From assembly GCA_029168955.1 (NCBI GenBank), contig JAPDOI010001935.1, positions 56,462 through 120,461 on the forward strand: DNA of 64,000 bases. The letters run 5' to 3'. Below the pieces are notes generated by a model. It ran no database searches, was not told where the DNA came from, and worked only from the letters and a program-made list of their open reading frames with translations. Source of the stretch: Aplectana chamaeleonis (taxonomy: Eukaryota; Nematoda; Chromadorea; Rhabditida; Cosmocercidae). Shown one piece after another: positions 9,181 through 20,476 of the stretch (positions are counted from its first letter, which is position 1; every line of letters starts with the position of its first letter). The translations under genes and the position numbers were made by a program.

Positions 9181-12063
9181 AGTGCGCAGTACACCGTAGA
9201 AAGTGTGCGGGACCCAAGTGGAAGTGCGTAGGACGCCGTAGAAAGTGTGTGGGACCCAAATGCGAGTGCACCGGACGTCGTAGGAAGTAAGCGGGATCTA
9301 AGTGGAAAAACGCCAAACGCCGAAGAATGTGTGCGGGGCCCACGGTAGAGTGCGCCGGACGCCGTAGAAAGTGCGCGGGACCCAAGTGGGAGTGCGAAGG
9401 ACGCCGAAGAAAGTGTGTGGGACCCAAATGCGAGTGCACCGGACGTCGTAGGAAGTAAGCGGGATCTAAGTGGAAGTGCGCCAAACGCCGAAGAATGTGT
9501 GCGGGACCCAATCGGGAGTGCGCCAGACGCCGAAGAAAGTGTGCGGGACTCAAGTGGGAATGCGTAGAACGCCGTAGAAAGTGCGCGGGACCCAAGGTAG
9601 AGGGCGCCGGACGCCGTAGAAAGTGTGCGGGACTCAAGTGTGAATGCGCGGGACGTCGTAGGAAGCGTACGGGACCTAAGCGGAAGTGCGCCAAACGCCG
9701 TAGAAAGTGTGCGGGACCCAAGGTAGAGGGCGCCGGACGCCGTAGAAAAGTGTGCGGGACCCAAGTGGGAGTGCGCCAGACGCCGAAGAAAGTGTGCGGG
9801 ACTCAAGTGGGAGTGCGCGGCACGCCATAGAAAGTGTGCGGGACCCAATTGGGAGTGCGCAGTACACCGTAGAAAGTGTGCGGGACCCAAGTGGAAGTGC
9901 GTAGGACGCCGTAGAAAGTGTGCTGAACCCAAGTGGAAGTGCGTAGGATGCCGTAGAAAGTGTGCGGGACCCAAGGTAGAGTGCGCCGCACGCCGTAGAA
10001 AGTGTGTGGGACCCTAGGTAGAGTGCGTAGGACGCCGTAGAAAGTGTGCTGGACCCAAGTGGAAGCGCGTAGGACGCCGTAGAAAGTGTGCGGGACCCAA
10101 GGTAGAGTGTGCCGCACGCCGTAGAAAGTGTGTGGGACCCAAGGTAGAGTGCGCAGTACACCGTAGAAAGTGTGCGGGACCCAAGTGGAAGTGCGTAGGA
10201 CGCCGTAGAAAGTGTGCTGGACCCAAGTGGAAGCGCGTAGGACGCCGTAGAAAGTGTGTGGGACCCAAGGTAGAGTGCGCCGGACGACGTAGAAAGTGTG
10301 CGGGACCCACGGTAGAGTGCGCCGGACGCCGTAGAAAGTGCGCGGGACCCAAGTGGGAGTGCGAAGGACGCCGAAGAAAGTGTGTGGGACCCAAATGCGA
10401 GTGCACCGGACGTCGTAGGAAGTAAGCGGGATCTAAGTGGAAGTGCGCCAAAGGCCGAAGAATGTGTGCGGGACCCAATTGGGAGTGCGCAGTACGCCGT
10501 AGAAAGTGTGCGGGACTCAAGTGGGAATGTGCAGGACGCCGCAGGAAGTGTGTGGAACCCTAATGCGAGTGCGCCGGACGTCGTAGGAAGTGTGCGGGAC
10601 CCAAGTTAGAGTGCGCCGGACGCTGTAGAAAGTGTGTGGGACCCAAGTGGCAGTGCACCAGACGCCGTAGGGAGTATGCGGGATCCAAGTGGGAGTGCGC
10701 CAAACGCCGTAGGAAGTATGCGGGATCTAAGTGGGAATGTGCAGGACGCCGCAGGAAGTGTGTGGAACCCAAATGCGAGTGCGCCGGACGTCGTAGGAAG
10801 TGTGCGGGACCCAAGGTAGAGTGCGCCGGACGCTGTAGAAAGTGTGTGGGACCCAAGTGGCAGTGCACCAGACGCCGTAGGGAGTATGCGGGATCCAAGT
10901 GGGAGTGCGCCAAACGCCGTAGGAAGTATGCGGGACTCAAGTGGGAGTGCGCGGCACGCCATAGAAAGTGTGCGGGACCCAAGTGGAAGCGCGTAGGATG
11001 CCGTAGAAAGTGTGTGGGACCCAAGGTAGAGTGCGCCGGACGACGTAGAAAGTGTGCGGGACCCAAGGTAGAGGGCGCCGCACGCCGTAGAAGGTGGGAC
11101 CCAAGTGGGAGTGCGAAGGACGCCGAAGAAAGTGTGTGGGACCCAAGTGCGAGTGCGTGGGACGCCGTAGAAAGTGTGCGGGATCTAAGTGGAAGTGCGC
11201 CAAAGGCCGAAGAAATGTGTGCGGGACCCAAGGTAGAGTGCGCAGTACGCCGTAGAAAGTGTGCGGGACTCAAGTGGGAATGTGCGTAGGACGCCGCAGG
11301 AAGTGTGCTGGAACCCCTAATGCGAGTGCGCCGGACGTCGTAAGGAAGTGTGCGGGACCCAAGTTAGAGTGCGCCGGACGCTGTAGAAAGTGTGTGGGAC
11401 CCAAGGTGGCAGTGCACCAGACGCCGTAGGGGTATGCGGGATCCAAGTGAAGTGCGCCGGACGCCGTAGAAAGTATGCGCGGGACCCAAGTGGGAATGTG
11501 CGAAGGACGCCGAAGAAAGTGTGTGGGACCCAAATGCGAGCGCACCGGACGTCGTAGGAAGTAAGCGGGAGCGCCGGACGCTGTAGAAAGTGTGTGGGAA
11601 ATGCGCCAAAGGCCGAAGAATGTGTGCGGGACCCAATTGGGAGTGCGCAGTACGCCGTAGAAAGTGTGCGGGACTCAAGTGGGAATGTGCAGGACGCCGC
11701 AGGAAGTGTGTGGAACCCAAATGCGAGTGCGCCGGACGTCGTAGGAAGTGTGCGAGACCCAAGGTAGAGTGCGCCGGACGCTGTAGAAAGTGTGTGGGAC
11801 CCAAGTGGCAGTGCACCAGACGCCGTAGGGAGTATGCGGGATCCAAGTGGGAGTGCGCCAAACGCCGTAGGAAGTATGCGGGATCTAAGTGGGAATGTGC
11901 AGGACGCCGCAGGAAGTGTGTGGAACCCAAATGCGAGTGCGCCGGACGTCGTAGGAAGTGTGCGGGACCGAAGTGGGAGTGAGCCGGACGCCATAGGGAG
12001 TACTCGGGATCCAAGCGGGAGTGCGCCGGACACCGTAGAAAGTGTGCGGGACCGAAGTGGGTG
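9181..12063 (+). repeat. 42-bp GC-rich minisatellite, block 2
   Basis: About 68 units of the same 42-bp repeat as block 1. Higher-order structure is visible: a 210-bp, five-unit block starting near 10621 repeats at 10831 and again near 11780. The part around 9782-9930 is the same as 7251-7400 in block 1, showing copying of multi-unit segments. Between about 11085 and 11600 the register is disturbed by small insertions and deletions. Long open frames on both strands, such as 10636-11289 on the plus strand, are by-products of the period. Confidence 0.95.
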
Positions 12064-12480
12064 AGCGCAGAACTTCAAAATCGTTTTGTGCGTCTACAAG
12101 AGAGTGTATACCACCCCTTTCTTAAAGTCCCCTCCCCCTTAACCACTCATTTCGACTGCTTAGCTGTTTATATGCACCAAACTTTCTAAATCGGGTTTAT
12201 ATACGATGGAAATGTGATTTAATCAAAATATGCATACAGAAAACACAAACATCATTATACTTCATTTGGCAATAAAAGTAGCAGGGTGTCGGTTGGTCAT
12301 GGAGGCCTTTACTAAATCTGAAACAGCGGCTGTCTTTATCATGACAGAAATGGATATAAATGAGCTACCATTTTAGGACCTCTTAAAACTTGAGAAGGAT
12401 CGGTGTGCAACTGCACAAGAAAGTAGGTTAGCAAGGTTTGCAAGGTTTGAAATGCTTAGTAACTTCTGATTGCTCGAGCG
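12064..12480. other. Unassigned stretch after the minisatellite
   Basis: AT-rich with no recognised gene or repeat; ends where GC-rich GCCGGC-containing repeats begin. Confidence 0.4.
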
Positions 12481-12499
12481 TTGTCGTCGAAACCAGCTC

Positions 12500-12700
12500 A
12501 TGGGCCGGCGCAACCGGACTCCAGCAACAGAGGCCGGCGATAGCCGGCAAGCGTGAGAACTTCTGAACGCCAACTCACATAGAATCAGCGGATGTCGACT
12601 ATACTCAAGATGCCGGCGAAGCCGGCAAATGGGCCGGCGTAGCCGGACCCCAGCGGCAGATCCCGGCGTCAGCCGGCCGACGCCGCTGGTACTAAAATAC
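12500..12700. repeat. GCCGGC-rich imperfect tandem duplication, ~129 bp
   Basis: GGGCCGGCG is followed by AACCGG or AGCCGG, then GAC(T/C)CCAGC, then a second GCCGGC cluster; this order appears at about 12501 and again at about 12630. On the minus strand both copies read AGVRLRRP in the frame 12373-12717. I cannot tell a coding repeat from a noncoding one. Confidence 0.6.
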
Positions 12701-12937
12701 GAATCTACGTATATCAACTAGTCGATAGCGTTCAAGTCATCGCCTACAAGAACTTCTACTTTATACCTTCTGCGGGAATGTGAGCCCCCCCCCCATTCCC
12801 CCCACGGCCATACAAATGAGCGAAGTTTCGCGCGTTAGCACAAAAAGGGCGGAAATTGCAACGGACAATGTCTCAAGGAATGCGACCTAAGAAGGTTTCG
12901 CCGACGTCGTTTGTGGAAGAAAGTGAGAGTAGCAGCC

Positions 12938-13138
12938 ATGAAAAGTGTTTTCATGGAAAAATTTACATTTAATGGTCATGAATTTAATCCAGAAACTGTT
13001 TATCGGCCGCCTTGGAGGGATTTCTATGGAGACGATTTTTCATGGAAAAGATCTTGGAGATCTTGGTGGACCAGATACCATAAAATGATGAAAACTTCTA
13101 TGCTTGAGGAAAAAATCAGATTGGGCGAAGGATTGTGA
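12938..13138 (+). CDS. Hypothetical ORF, aromatic-rich, 66 residues
   Basis: The ATG at 12938 opens a 66-residue frame to TGA 13136-13138. The product is rich in Trp, Tyr, Phe, Lys and Arg (RPPWRDFYGDDFSWKRSW) and does not look like low-complexity translation. No family is recognised, and no transmembrane segment or signal peptide is evident. Upstream and downstream exons were not found. It may be an exon of a real gene, a fragment of a mobile-element protein, or chance. Confidence 0.25.
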   Translation: MKSVFMEKFTFNGHEFNPETVYRPPWRDFYGDDFSWKRSWRSWWTRYHKMMKTSMLEEKIRLGEGL

Positions 13139-14059
13139 AAAAAGGCAGAGAAACAAAGAGTCAAGCAACTACGTTTCTGTAAAAAAAGAAGATTGACCTT
13201 CTCTCGTAAAAATCTTTCGATATATAATAAAAGAATAGCAGCGCAAAGTACGGATCACATGGGCCTCTAACGCTGCAGCACTACTTCGTCTCATCTCTAA
13301 CCACTCCAAAACAGTATTGGGCTGTATGTGCATTCTACTTGACTAAAATCGCCGCTGTCGGCTCCGCTCCTAGTCAATGGCTGCGGTGGAAGAATCGCCG
13401 TCGCTTCGCATGCTCGCCCGAGAGCGGCGCACGCGATGGCCGCCTGTCACGCACGCCGTCCGCCATGTTCGCCAGCCTCATTCAGGCGCACTTTATTTCA
13501 CGGCTAACCGCCTTCTTCGTAAATTTTTGAAAAAAATCAGTGAGAAGAGTGTATGGTTTGCAAATCAAATGTAGTCCGGTGAATGGATCAGGCGCGATTA
13601 TTGCAGCTGGCAGTGCGACGTTGGCGGCGTCCCCGGTCAACGGGGTTTCGATCGCTCCCGGCGATATACCGTCGCAGCTCCGTCTATTTATCATACTAAA
13701 TTGAATGCGAGGGCTCTACACCATAGGTTCGTTGGGGTGGAGACAGCGGTCCGAAAGGTGAAAGATGTTTAGGATACCTGAGTGGGGAGTGGTGGAGGTT
13801 CCCTATAGACTTGCAACTACAAAATTTGACGTTTTCTCAATCATCTTTTTTGCATTCAGTATAGTTTTCTTTTTAATCATTAATTTTGAAAGTTTTTTTT
13901 TCGTTAGATTACCTCCTTTTGAAATTCACTATTCTTAATGAAATGATCTGCCTTGTTCATGAAAAATTTGCTTTGAGCTCTCTTGGAGTCAAAATTTTTC
14001 GGAAAGTTTTTCCAAGCGATTTTTGAAAAACTACCCGTTCTTCGCTTAAAAATTTTTTC
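13139..14059. other. Unassigned, with half of a foldback family at about 13412-13496
   Basis: Mostly featureless. The piece TGCTCGCCCGAGAGCGGCGC through CGCACTTTAT matches the right arm of the complete foldback at 32783-33077 (ACGGCCGCCTG, CACGCCGTCCGC, CACTTTAT). A degraded half copy is therefore present. Confidence 0.5.
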
Positions 14060-15200
14060 CCTTTGAGACGAATCTTTGAACGAAGCTGTTTCCAAAGTCT
14101 CCATGGAATTTTGCGTCGAATAATGTTTTCGTGTTGAGAAAAATACGTTTCCAGTCTCTCAGCCGATTTCAATTTATGAGGTAACGTTTCTTTCACCAAA
14201 ATCAATCAGTTTTTCGTCCATACCTTTTTCACCCTAAAAGACAGTCTTTTGGTGAAGGTCGTTTTCGGATTCCTCATAAAGTTCTGCATCGAATAGCGTT
14301 CTCAGTTTCTAAAAATTCGTTCCCCTTCTACCAGCCGATTTCAGTTTATAAAGTGCATTTTTTTTCGCCTGAGATTATCGTTTTTTCGTCCATAACTTTT
14401 TTGTGCTTGGGGACAGACCTTTGTTGGAAGCTGTTTTCAAAATTTTCATGGAATTCTGCGTCGACTAGTGCTCCGAGTTTGGAAAAATATTTTCTCGATC
14501 CTTCAGCCTAATTCATTTCACGAAACACCGATTTTTAGCATATAACTCGTCAACCGTTGAAGATAGGGTTCTGGTGAAGATAGTTCCTGAAATTTGCGTG
14601 AAATTCTGCGTCGAATGATATATCGGGTTCCTAACTTTGCTTGCTCCATAAGCCAGCCAGGTCGGTGGAGCCGAGCTCCATAGTTATCTCCATAGGGTGC
14701 TCTCGCCTCTATGGTGTATGTAGGAGACGCAGAGTTCTCCTGGAGCCTACAACGGGGCTCGGCTCCACCGAGCTGGCTGACTTATGGGGCAAGTAAAGTT
14801 AGGAACCCAATATATCATTTGACGCAGAATTTTACGCAGATTTCAAATTATAGGCGAAAAATCGGTGTTTCGTAAAATGAATTAGGCTGAAGGATAGAGA
14901 AAATATTTTTACAAACTCGGAGCACTAGTCGACGCAGAATACGCAGAATTCCATGGAGATTTTGAGAACAGCTTCCAACAAATGTCTGTCCCCAAGCACA
15001 AAAAAGTTATGGACGAAAAACCGATAATCTCAGGCGAAAAAATGCGCTTTATAAACTGAAATCGGCTGGTAGAAGGGGAGCGAATTTTTAGAAACTGAGA
15101 ACGCTATTCGATTCAATTTTTTATGTGAAATCCGAAAACAACCTTCACTATAAGGCTATCTTTTAGGTTAAAAAAGTTATGGCTGAAAAACCGGCAGCGA
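14060..15200. repeat. 1-kb foldback made of tandem ~170-bp units
   Basis: The left arm holds about four diverged tandem units of 150-175 bp. Each contains a block like ATGGAATTCTGCGTCGA followed by CAGCCGATTTCA; the GCGTCGA landmarks lie near 14114, 14286, 14458 and 14608. From about 14195 onward the arm is repeated in inverted order to about 15195, pairing about a centre near 14710. The most similar pair is GTCGGTGGAGCCGAGC and its near-complement GGCTCGGCTCCACCGA. Long open frames inside reflect AT-rich sequence. It looks like a satellite-type repeat with an inversion. Confidence 0.8.
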
Positions 15201-16054
15201 CACCCACCCAACCTTGAAAATGACTTGCATGAGTGTTGGGTCACTTTCATTCTTTTTCGGGGCGTTTCACCGGTTGTCACCGGTTTGCCAATGGTGAAGG
15301 TTCCCCACTTCACCTGCCCAGGGGTGAAGGTTGTTGGAGTACATGACTCCACCCTACGAAGCTATGCTCTACACCACACGTGTGAGATTCTTTCACAGGA
15401 TTTAACTTTTATTAAGATTTTCTAGACATTGAATGCTCGTTAAGCATAATTTGAGGGGCTTGAAGACAAATCATAGCAGCTAACTAGACGTCCCGTATGT
15501 GTGAACTGAAAGTTGAAGAAAGATAAGTAGTGTCTACCTGAGACAAGACGAGAAACAAGGAAATAGTAGGATAATCAGAACTATGTAAGAAGGGGGAGGG
15601 GAAGCAACTTGAATCAAGGAGTTTTCATCAGGCTAGCTTTGCCCGTATTTCCACTTGTCTTCAGCAATACTAACAATAAGGAATTACTCTTAGGATTGGA
15701 AATGGGGGAGGTGAAAAACTCGGCCCAAAAACTGCTGCTCCTGTTTCGAAATGAAAAATTGCGTAGTCACTGAGCAATTTTCGAATGCAATTTCACTCTG
15801 CGGCGAACATGTGGGACCACGGTTTGAAGATCTTTTGTCAGACGGTGAGAAAAACACCTGCTGTGGAGAGACGAAAAACGGTCGCGCGAAACTTTTTTTT
15901 GAAAAGAGGACTTTGTGCGAGCTATTAACACAATTTTGTTCTAGCTTCGATTACTCGAAAACTCACATTTCTGAAATTTGTCTTCCGCGCTCTAGGTAGA
16001 AACAAGGGCTACCAAGGTATGAATGACTAATGCATCACCCATTTGTTGTTTATA
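15201..16054. other. Unassigned stretch
   Basis: No supported gene. A plus-strand frame at 15751-15999 (82 residues, with CCGETKNGR) has no recognised family and no evident splice context. Confidence 0.35.
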
Positions 16055-16210
16055 ACATAACATCGGCATGGATCCTGTAGAGACTTTGCGTTCCCCATTG
16101 GAGGTTGGCGCACACTCGGTGCCATATGCTATAACATAGGTGCGCCGAGTTTGCGCCAATCTTCAACACTGAACGCGAAGTGTCTTCCGGATCCATGCCG
16201 TCGTTAGTTA
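16055..16210. mobile_element. Palindromic MITE, family J, copy 1
   Basis: About 150 bp, nearly fully self-complementary. TTGGCGCACACTCGGTGCC pairs with GGTGCGCCGAGTTTGCGCCAA, and the outer parts around ATCGGCATGGATCC pair with GGATCCATGCCG. The same element lies at 53177-53321. Noncoding. Confidence 0.85.
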
Positions 16211-16866
16211 TGTAAGAATGGGCGAAAAGATGTAACTAGTTTAGTCTTAATTGGTGTTTACTAATCGTAACCTATACAGATACTATAGTATAAAGTAGCA
16301 GCTGTAGAAAATGTGTAATTTAATGTTCTTTTTTTCGTTTCATTGCCTCGGAAATCAGTAAATTTCATTGTCTCATCCAATTTCCAACTCTCCATATGTT
16401 GCCGTGCCATTATAATGATCCGCGGGATCAAATCGCTTCCTGTGATCAAGAAAAATCTTGGCGAATCTTTATGAATTCAAGGCTTCGCGGAGACCGCGAA
16501 AGCATTCATTGCTTTTTATATGGCTTAATGTGTAGTAATAGTGCTGCTCTAACAATAAGTGACAGATACTTTACATTATAATATGAAGCTGACCCTAGTT
16601 ACAGAGGTGGTTAGTTCGCGGCTAAGCTGTGGCTGATTCGTGGTCATCCAGTGGTCAAGAGCGCATGGTTGAGTCGTGTTGAAAGACAAGTTTAGTACCA
16701 CCCCGGATCTCCACTGCGACCTCCGCGTAGGCTGATCAGAGTCGTGGTAGCAATCTACGTTTTCAAGCTCATAAGTTTTTGAGCCTAAGTTGCGCGAGGC
16801 AGACGACAGATATAAGCTGTTTCATATCTAACGGTTTTCGCAATATGCTCGTACCGTTTCTAGAAA
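16211..16866. other. Unassigned stretch
   Basis: No gene or recognised repeat family; AT-rich with short frames only. Confidence 0.4.
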
Positions 16867-17357
16867 TTCAAGGCACAGTACACCCTCAGATTTGAATTTT
16901 GCGATTTTCTCGCAATTGTGTAGAAGACCCCTCCTGTATAACACAGGCCGAATGCGAGATCTCAATTCCTCCAAAGAAGCGAGATATACGCGACCACCAC
17001 AGGCCCGACCTCCTTCGCTCACCACCACGGGCCGCAACCCCTGCCATATTTCCGAACTTGATAACAGCTAGATGGATGGATGAATTCTAACCAGTAGTTG
17101 TTCTTCAGTCCATTGCAAGTCTATCTCCTCATCCTGTTCTGCTCTAGTGCAGCGATTGCGAATGAAGAGAAATACAGGCCTGAGAAAAATCGTCCACAAA
17201 CTTTTTCCCTCAAAATGCAGGCATTTTCAAAGAGCCATATCTCCGTTCGTAGGGGGCCTAGGAGGATTCCAGAGATGCCATTGTGATCAAAGAGTGGCAC
17301 ACTCCGAGACAAGCATGAACTCTGAGAAATAATTTTTTGGGAGTCCTATGCCTTTAA
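16867..17357 (+). mobile_element. TTAA element, family E, copy 1
   Basis: Matches the copy at 39406-39890 across its length (GTGTAGAAGACCC near the left; CTTCAGTCCATTGC in the middle; TCCTATGCCTTTAA at the right). The right TTAA is intact at 17354-17357; the left is mutated to TTCA. It is the more diverged of the two copies. Confidence 0.8.
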
Positions 17358-17413
17358 TTGGGATTGAGAAGAAAAAATGAAATGTGGTTTTCTGTGCGGA
17401 CGATGCCTTTAAG
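17354..17413. repeat. Fragment of TTAA element, family C (right end)
   Basis: The stretch ending TTTTCTGTGCGGACGATGCC plus TTTAA resembles the family C right end TTTTCAGCGCGTACGATGCC. It starts at the TTAA closing the family E copy, so it is either a severely deleted C copy or the remnant of a nested insertion. Confidence 0.5.
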
Positions 17414-17611
17414 AGACCGCATGCCCACACTGCTCACCAATGCAATGAACTCGATTTTTCTCTAAAATCCCGGTCTCGGAACCCACTGAAATGATTGGCC
17501 GTGAAGTGCGGGGTCGGTTGCGCAGATTAGCCGTGAGGCGCAGTCTCCTAGTTGTTAAAACGTCGTTAAGACATAGAAACAAGCCTTCAATCATGATTCA
17601 GCGGCAGAACT

Positions 17612-18104
17612 TTGAAGGCAATATTCACGATGGAAAATGTGTTTCATTTTCCACTAGGAATGGGTAGTGTAGAGGCATTCTTTAACGTTAACATCAAAAG
17701 AACGCATGAAATTGAGCCAGGAAGAGCTTCAGAAGAGCCCGAAGTTACCACTTCGAGCGCAAGGCAAACCCCAAAAGCGCGACACACGCCCACCGACGTG
17801 AACAAATGAATGCTCAAGATCGTGAGATGAGCGACGATTTTCAATCATTAGCCCCGTTATTCCCTTCATTCTCAGCTTCTCTCTTTACTCAGGTCAGCTC
17901 GTATACATCGGCTGCAAAAGACGGAAGTTACAAGCCTCAGACAACTCGTTCACCATGCTTCCCTAGCTCAATTTTTGAGGAACCATAACTCCGTTCCTAG
18001 AGGTCTTGTACGATTCCAAGAATATCATTGGAATCAGCATGGGGCCGTCTTCAAGACAGGTGGGAAAACAGAGAATAGATTTTTATGGTGAACACTGCCT
18101 TTAA
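17612..18104 (-). mobile_element. TTAA element, family A, copy 2
   Basis: Reverse orientation relative to copy 1. The left boundary is TTGA with AAGGCAATATTCACGATG; the right boundary is intact TTAA at 18101-18104 after GTGAACACTGCC. The interior contains the complement of the GAATCGTACAAGACC block. The flank after the right end, AATGATCTTGGAAGAGCTGC, nearly repeats after copy 3. Confidence 0.85.
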
Positions 18105-18203
18105 TGATCTTGGAAGAGCTGCTCTTTTTTTCTAATTGTACAGCCTGGAAGAATGGCGTTATCCTTGATTTCGGCAACTCTTTGACGGACAGAAGAGAAA
18201 GTG

Positions 18204-18596
18204 TTACAAGTGACGACGTTGGGAAAACTGGGTCACTAGAAATATCGTAACATCCAAAACCGTAAAAACGAAAATGATCGGCCGGTTCACATGCAACGTG
18301 TAGTCTGCAATGATGTTTAAATAAGAAAAATCTTTGCGAATGTAGGATCGCTTATGAACAAGGGACAGATTTGATAAAAACAATGGAATATGAATCAAGA
18401 ACACATGAATGGAATGACTCATACAAAATGATGAATAGTAGCTGAAAGCAGAGAACGCGAGAGACGCCATGTCACGAAACAGAAAACACTTCGGATATAA
18501 ACGAAAAGTGCCGTAAACTATCGGAAATCCGAGAATATAAACACGGAAAAGAAGAGAGGGGTACACCACTGAGTTTGCAAGAGGCTCAATCTTCAA
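18204..18596 (-). CDS. Hypothetical hydrophobic ORF, 130 residues
   Basis: A minus-strand frame of 130 residues rich in Phe, Leu, Ile, Tyr and Ser, with several hydrophobic runs (FSAFSYYSSFC; HVFLIHIPLFLSNL; IIFVFTVLDVTIFLV). Nematode chemoreceptors have such composition, but so do chance frames in T-rich DNA. No conserved family motif, splice signals or partner exons could be identified, so I favour chance. Confidence 0.15.
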   Translation of the reverse strand: MKIEPLANSVVYPSLLFRVYILGFPIVYGTFRLYPKCFLFRDMASLAFSAFSYYSSFCMSHSIHVFLIHIPLFLSNLSLVHKRSYIRKDFSYLNIIADYTLHVNRPIIFVFTVLDVTIFLVTQFSQRRHL

Positions 18597-19225
18597 GAGG
18601 AAAAAGGAAACTCAGGATGCGGGGGCGGGTCGGGGGGAATCGAGCGAGTCGACAACATATCGGGAATCAAACACATATGTACCATGCCTATAGGTAAGCA
18701 TGCTTATAGCACGAATACAGAAGATCAGGCAAAACAGAAGCTTCTTCAGGACAAACACAATGGTATAAGTTGGCAGACTTTCATATATTTTGATACCCTT
18801 CTTTCAACCTTTAACCTGCACGAGCTATCTCTAAATATACGTCCAGGAAAATACGCTTCAAGTCACCGTTCGCGCTGGAAATCACTTTCCATTTTCAGAC
18901 TCAATTCCATGAATGAGCCCGGTATGCCAATCCGGTAAACTTCGGCGGATCAAAAACGTAGGGTTATGAGGTTGGAAGGGGTTAAAGATGATAATCCGCC
19001 CCACCATTTCCCACCAGTCATCTAGCACTTTTCCATAGAATGTTGATGCGACCGTCAAACAACATGAAAAACAGACACTAAACAAACTACACATGCATAA
19101 AAACTTCTACACGATTTTGGCGCGATATTCAAATTCAATTTTACAGTGTGTTCAGAATGACTTTCCTCTACGAATGAAGGATTTTCATGGTCCCTTTCGA
19201 CATTTTCGTTCACCAGAGAGGCCAA
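18597..19225. other. Unassigned stretch
   Basis: No gene seen; short frames only. Confidence 0.4.
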
Positions 19226-19284
19226 CCTATGAAAAAAAACATTCAAAAATTAAATACGGTTTTCAGCGCGTACGATGCCCCTAG
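19226..19284. repeat. Solo right end of TTAA family C
   Basis: TTTTCAGCGCGTACGATGCC at about 19259-19279 is the family C right terminus. No matching left end was found upstream. A family A copy follows immediately, so this is probably a truncated C element joined to A. Confidence 0.6.
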
Positions 19285-19763
19285 AGGCAGTGTTCACGAT
19301 AAAAAAAAATGTGCTTCATTTTCCACAAGGAATACGTAGTGAAGGGGCAACCTGTAACGTTGACGTCGAAAGAACGCATGAAAACGAGCCAAGAAGAGCC
19401 CCAGAAGAGCCCAAAGTCGCCACTTCGAGCGCAACACGAACCCCAAAAGCCCTCCAACGTGAACAAATGACAACTCGAGATCGTGAGATGAGCGATGATT
19501 TCCGATAAATAGCCCCGTGCTCCCTTTTGATTTTCAACTTCTCTCTTTACTCAGGTCAGCTCGCATACATCGGCTGCAAAATACGGACGTTACAAGCCTC
19601 GGAAATCTCGTCCACCATGTTTCCCCAGCTCAACTTTTGAGGGACCATAACTCCGTTTCCAGGTCATGTAGGATACCAGATATATCATTGGAATCAGCAT
19701 GGGGCCATTTGAAGATAGGCGGGAAAACAGGAGAACGATTTCTGTTGTGAACACTGCCTTTAA
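19285..19763 (-). mobile_element. TTAA element, family A, copy 3
   Basis: Starts AGGCAGTGTTCACGATAAAA directly against the family C end, with the left TTAA changed to CTAG. It ends GTGAACACTGCC plus TTAA at 19760-19763. It closely matches copy 2 in the interior and in the flank following its right end. Confidence 0.82.
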
Positions 19764-20476
19764 TGATCTTGAACGAGCTGCAACAACATACACATAACCA
19801 CCAACATAATTGATTATGGGAAAGATTTCATATGTCGCACACTGAACTCCTCTTGCTAGTTCTTCACAAAATTTCTGCTATCAGTTTTCTGCCAAGTCTA
19901 GTAAATTTTTTTCTCTTTTCTGTCAGACTATGTTTTCTGATCTCAAAAAAAATCGCACATCTCCCTAGTTCCGATAACATCGCTATGTGTAAAATTTGTC
20001 TGAAAAGTTTATTCACCCTCCTGACAAAGAAAAACGTGAACTATTCATGAACACACAAAAAGCGGAACAAACAGAAGAAAAATAAAGATCTTTCCAAACA
20101 GCTTCTTTTGTTTTCGAAATCCCGTAAGGTATTGTGACAACCTAAATTTTCAGGTTTCTTGGGCGAAGCAGGAGACAGAACGAAGATCTCTCATTCTGTC
20201 AGAGCTTATCAAATGACAAAGGACAGATACAGTTGGGAGAATCGCTGAAAAATCACTCATATGTAGAATGCTGAAAACAAGTCACTAGACGACCAGCAAC
20301 CGTTTCGATGACTAGTGACCTATGGGCTGGAGATTCGCTGGATACACTTATTGAACGATTAGTTGAAACCCACCTCGGAACCCGTTAGGACTGACTCTTT
20401 TTTTCGCTTGTCACTGGAATGAAATGTGAGTTGATTTGAAGCGTAGAAGGCGACTTCAGATCGAACTTCTTGGCAT
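19764..20476. other. Unassigned stretch
   Basis: No gene or recognised repeat apart from the first ~25 bp, which resemble the flank of family A copy 2. Confidence 0.4.

Noticed and set aside
17612..17988. Plus frames in family A copies (for example MENVFHFPLGMGSVEAFFNV)
   Set aside because: Similar frames recur in several A copies but are broken by frameshifts or stops and carry no family motif. They are best explained as shared element sequence rather than a conserved protein.
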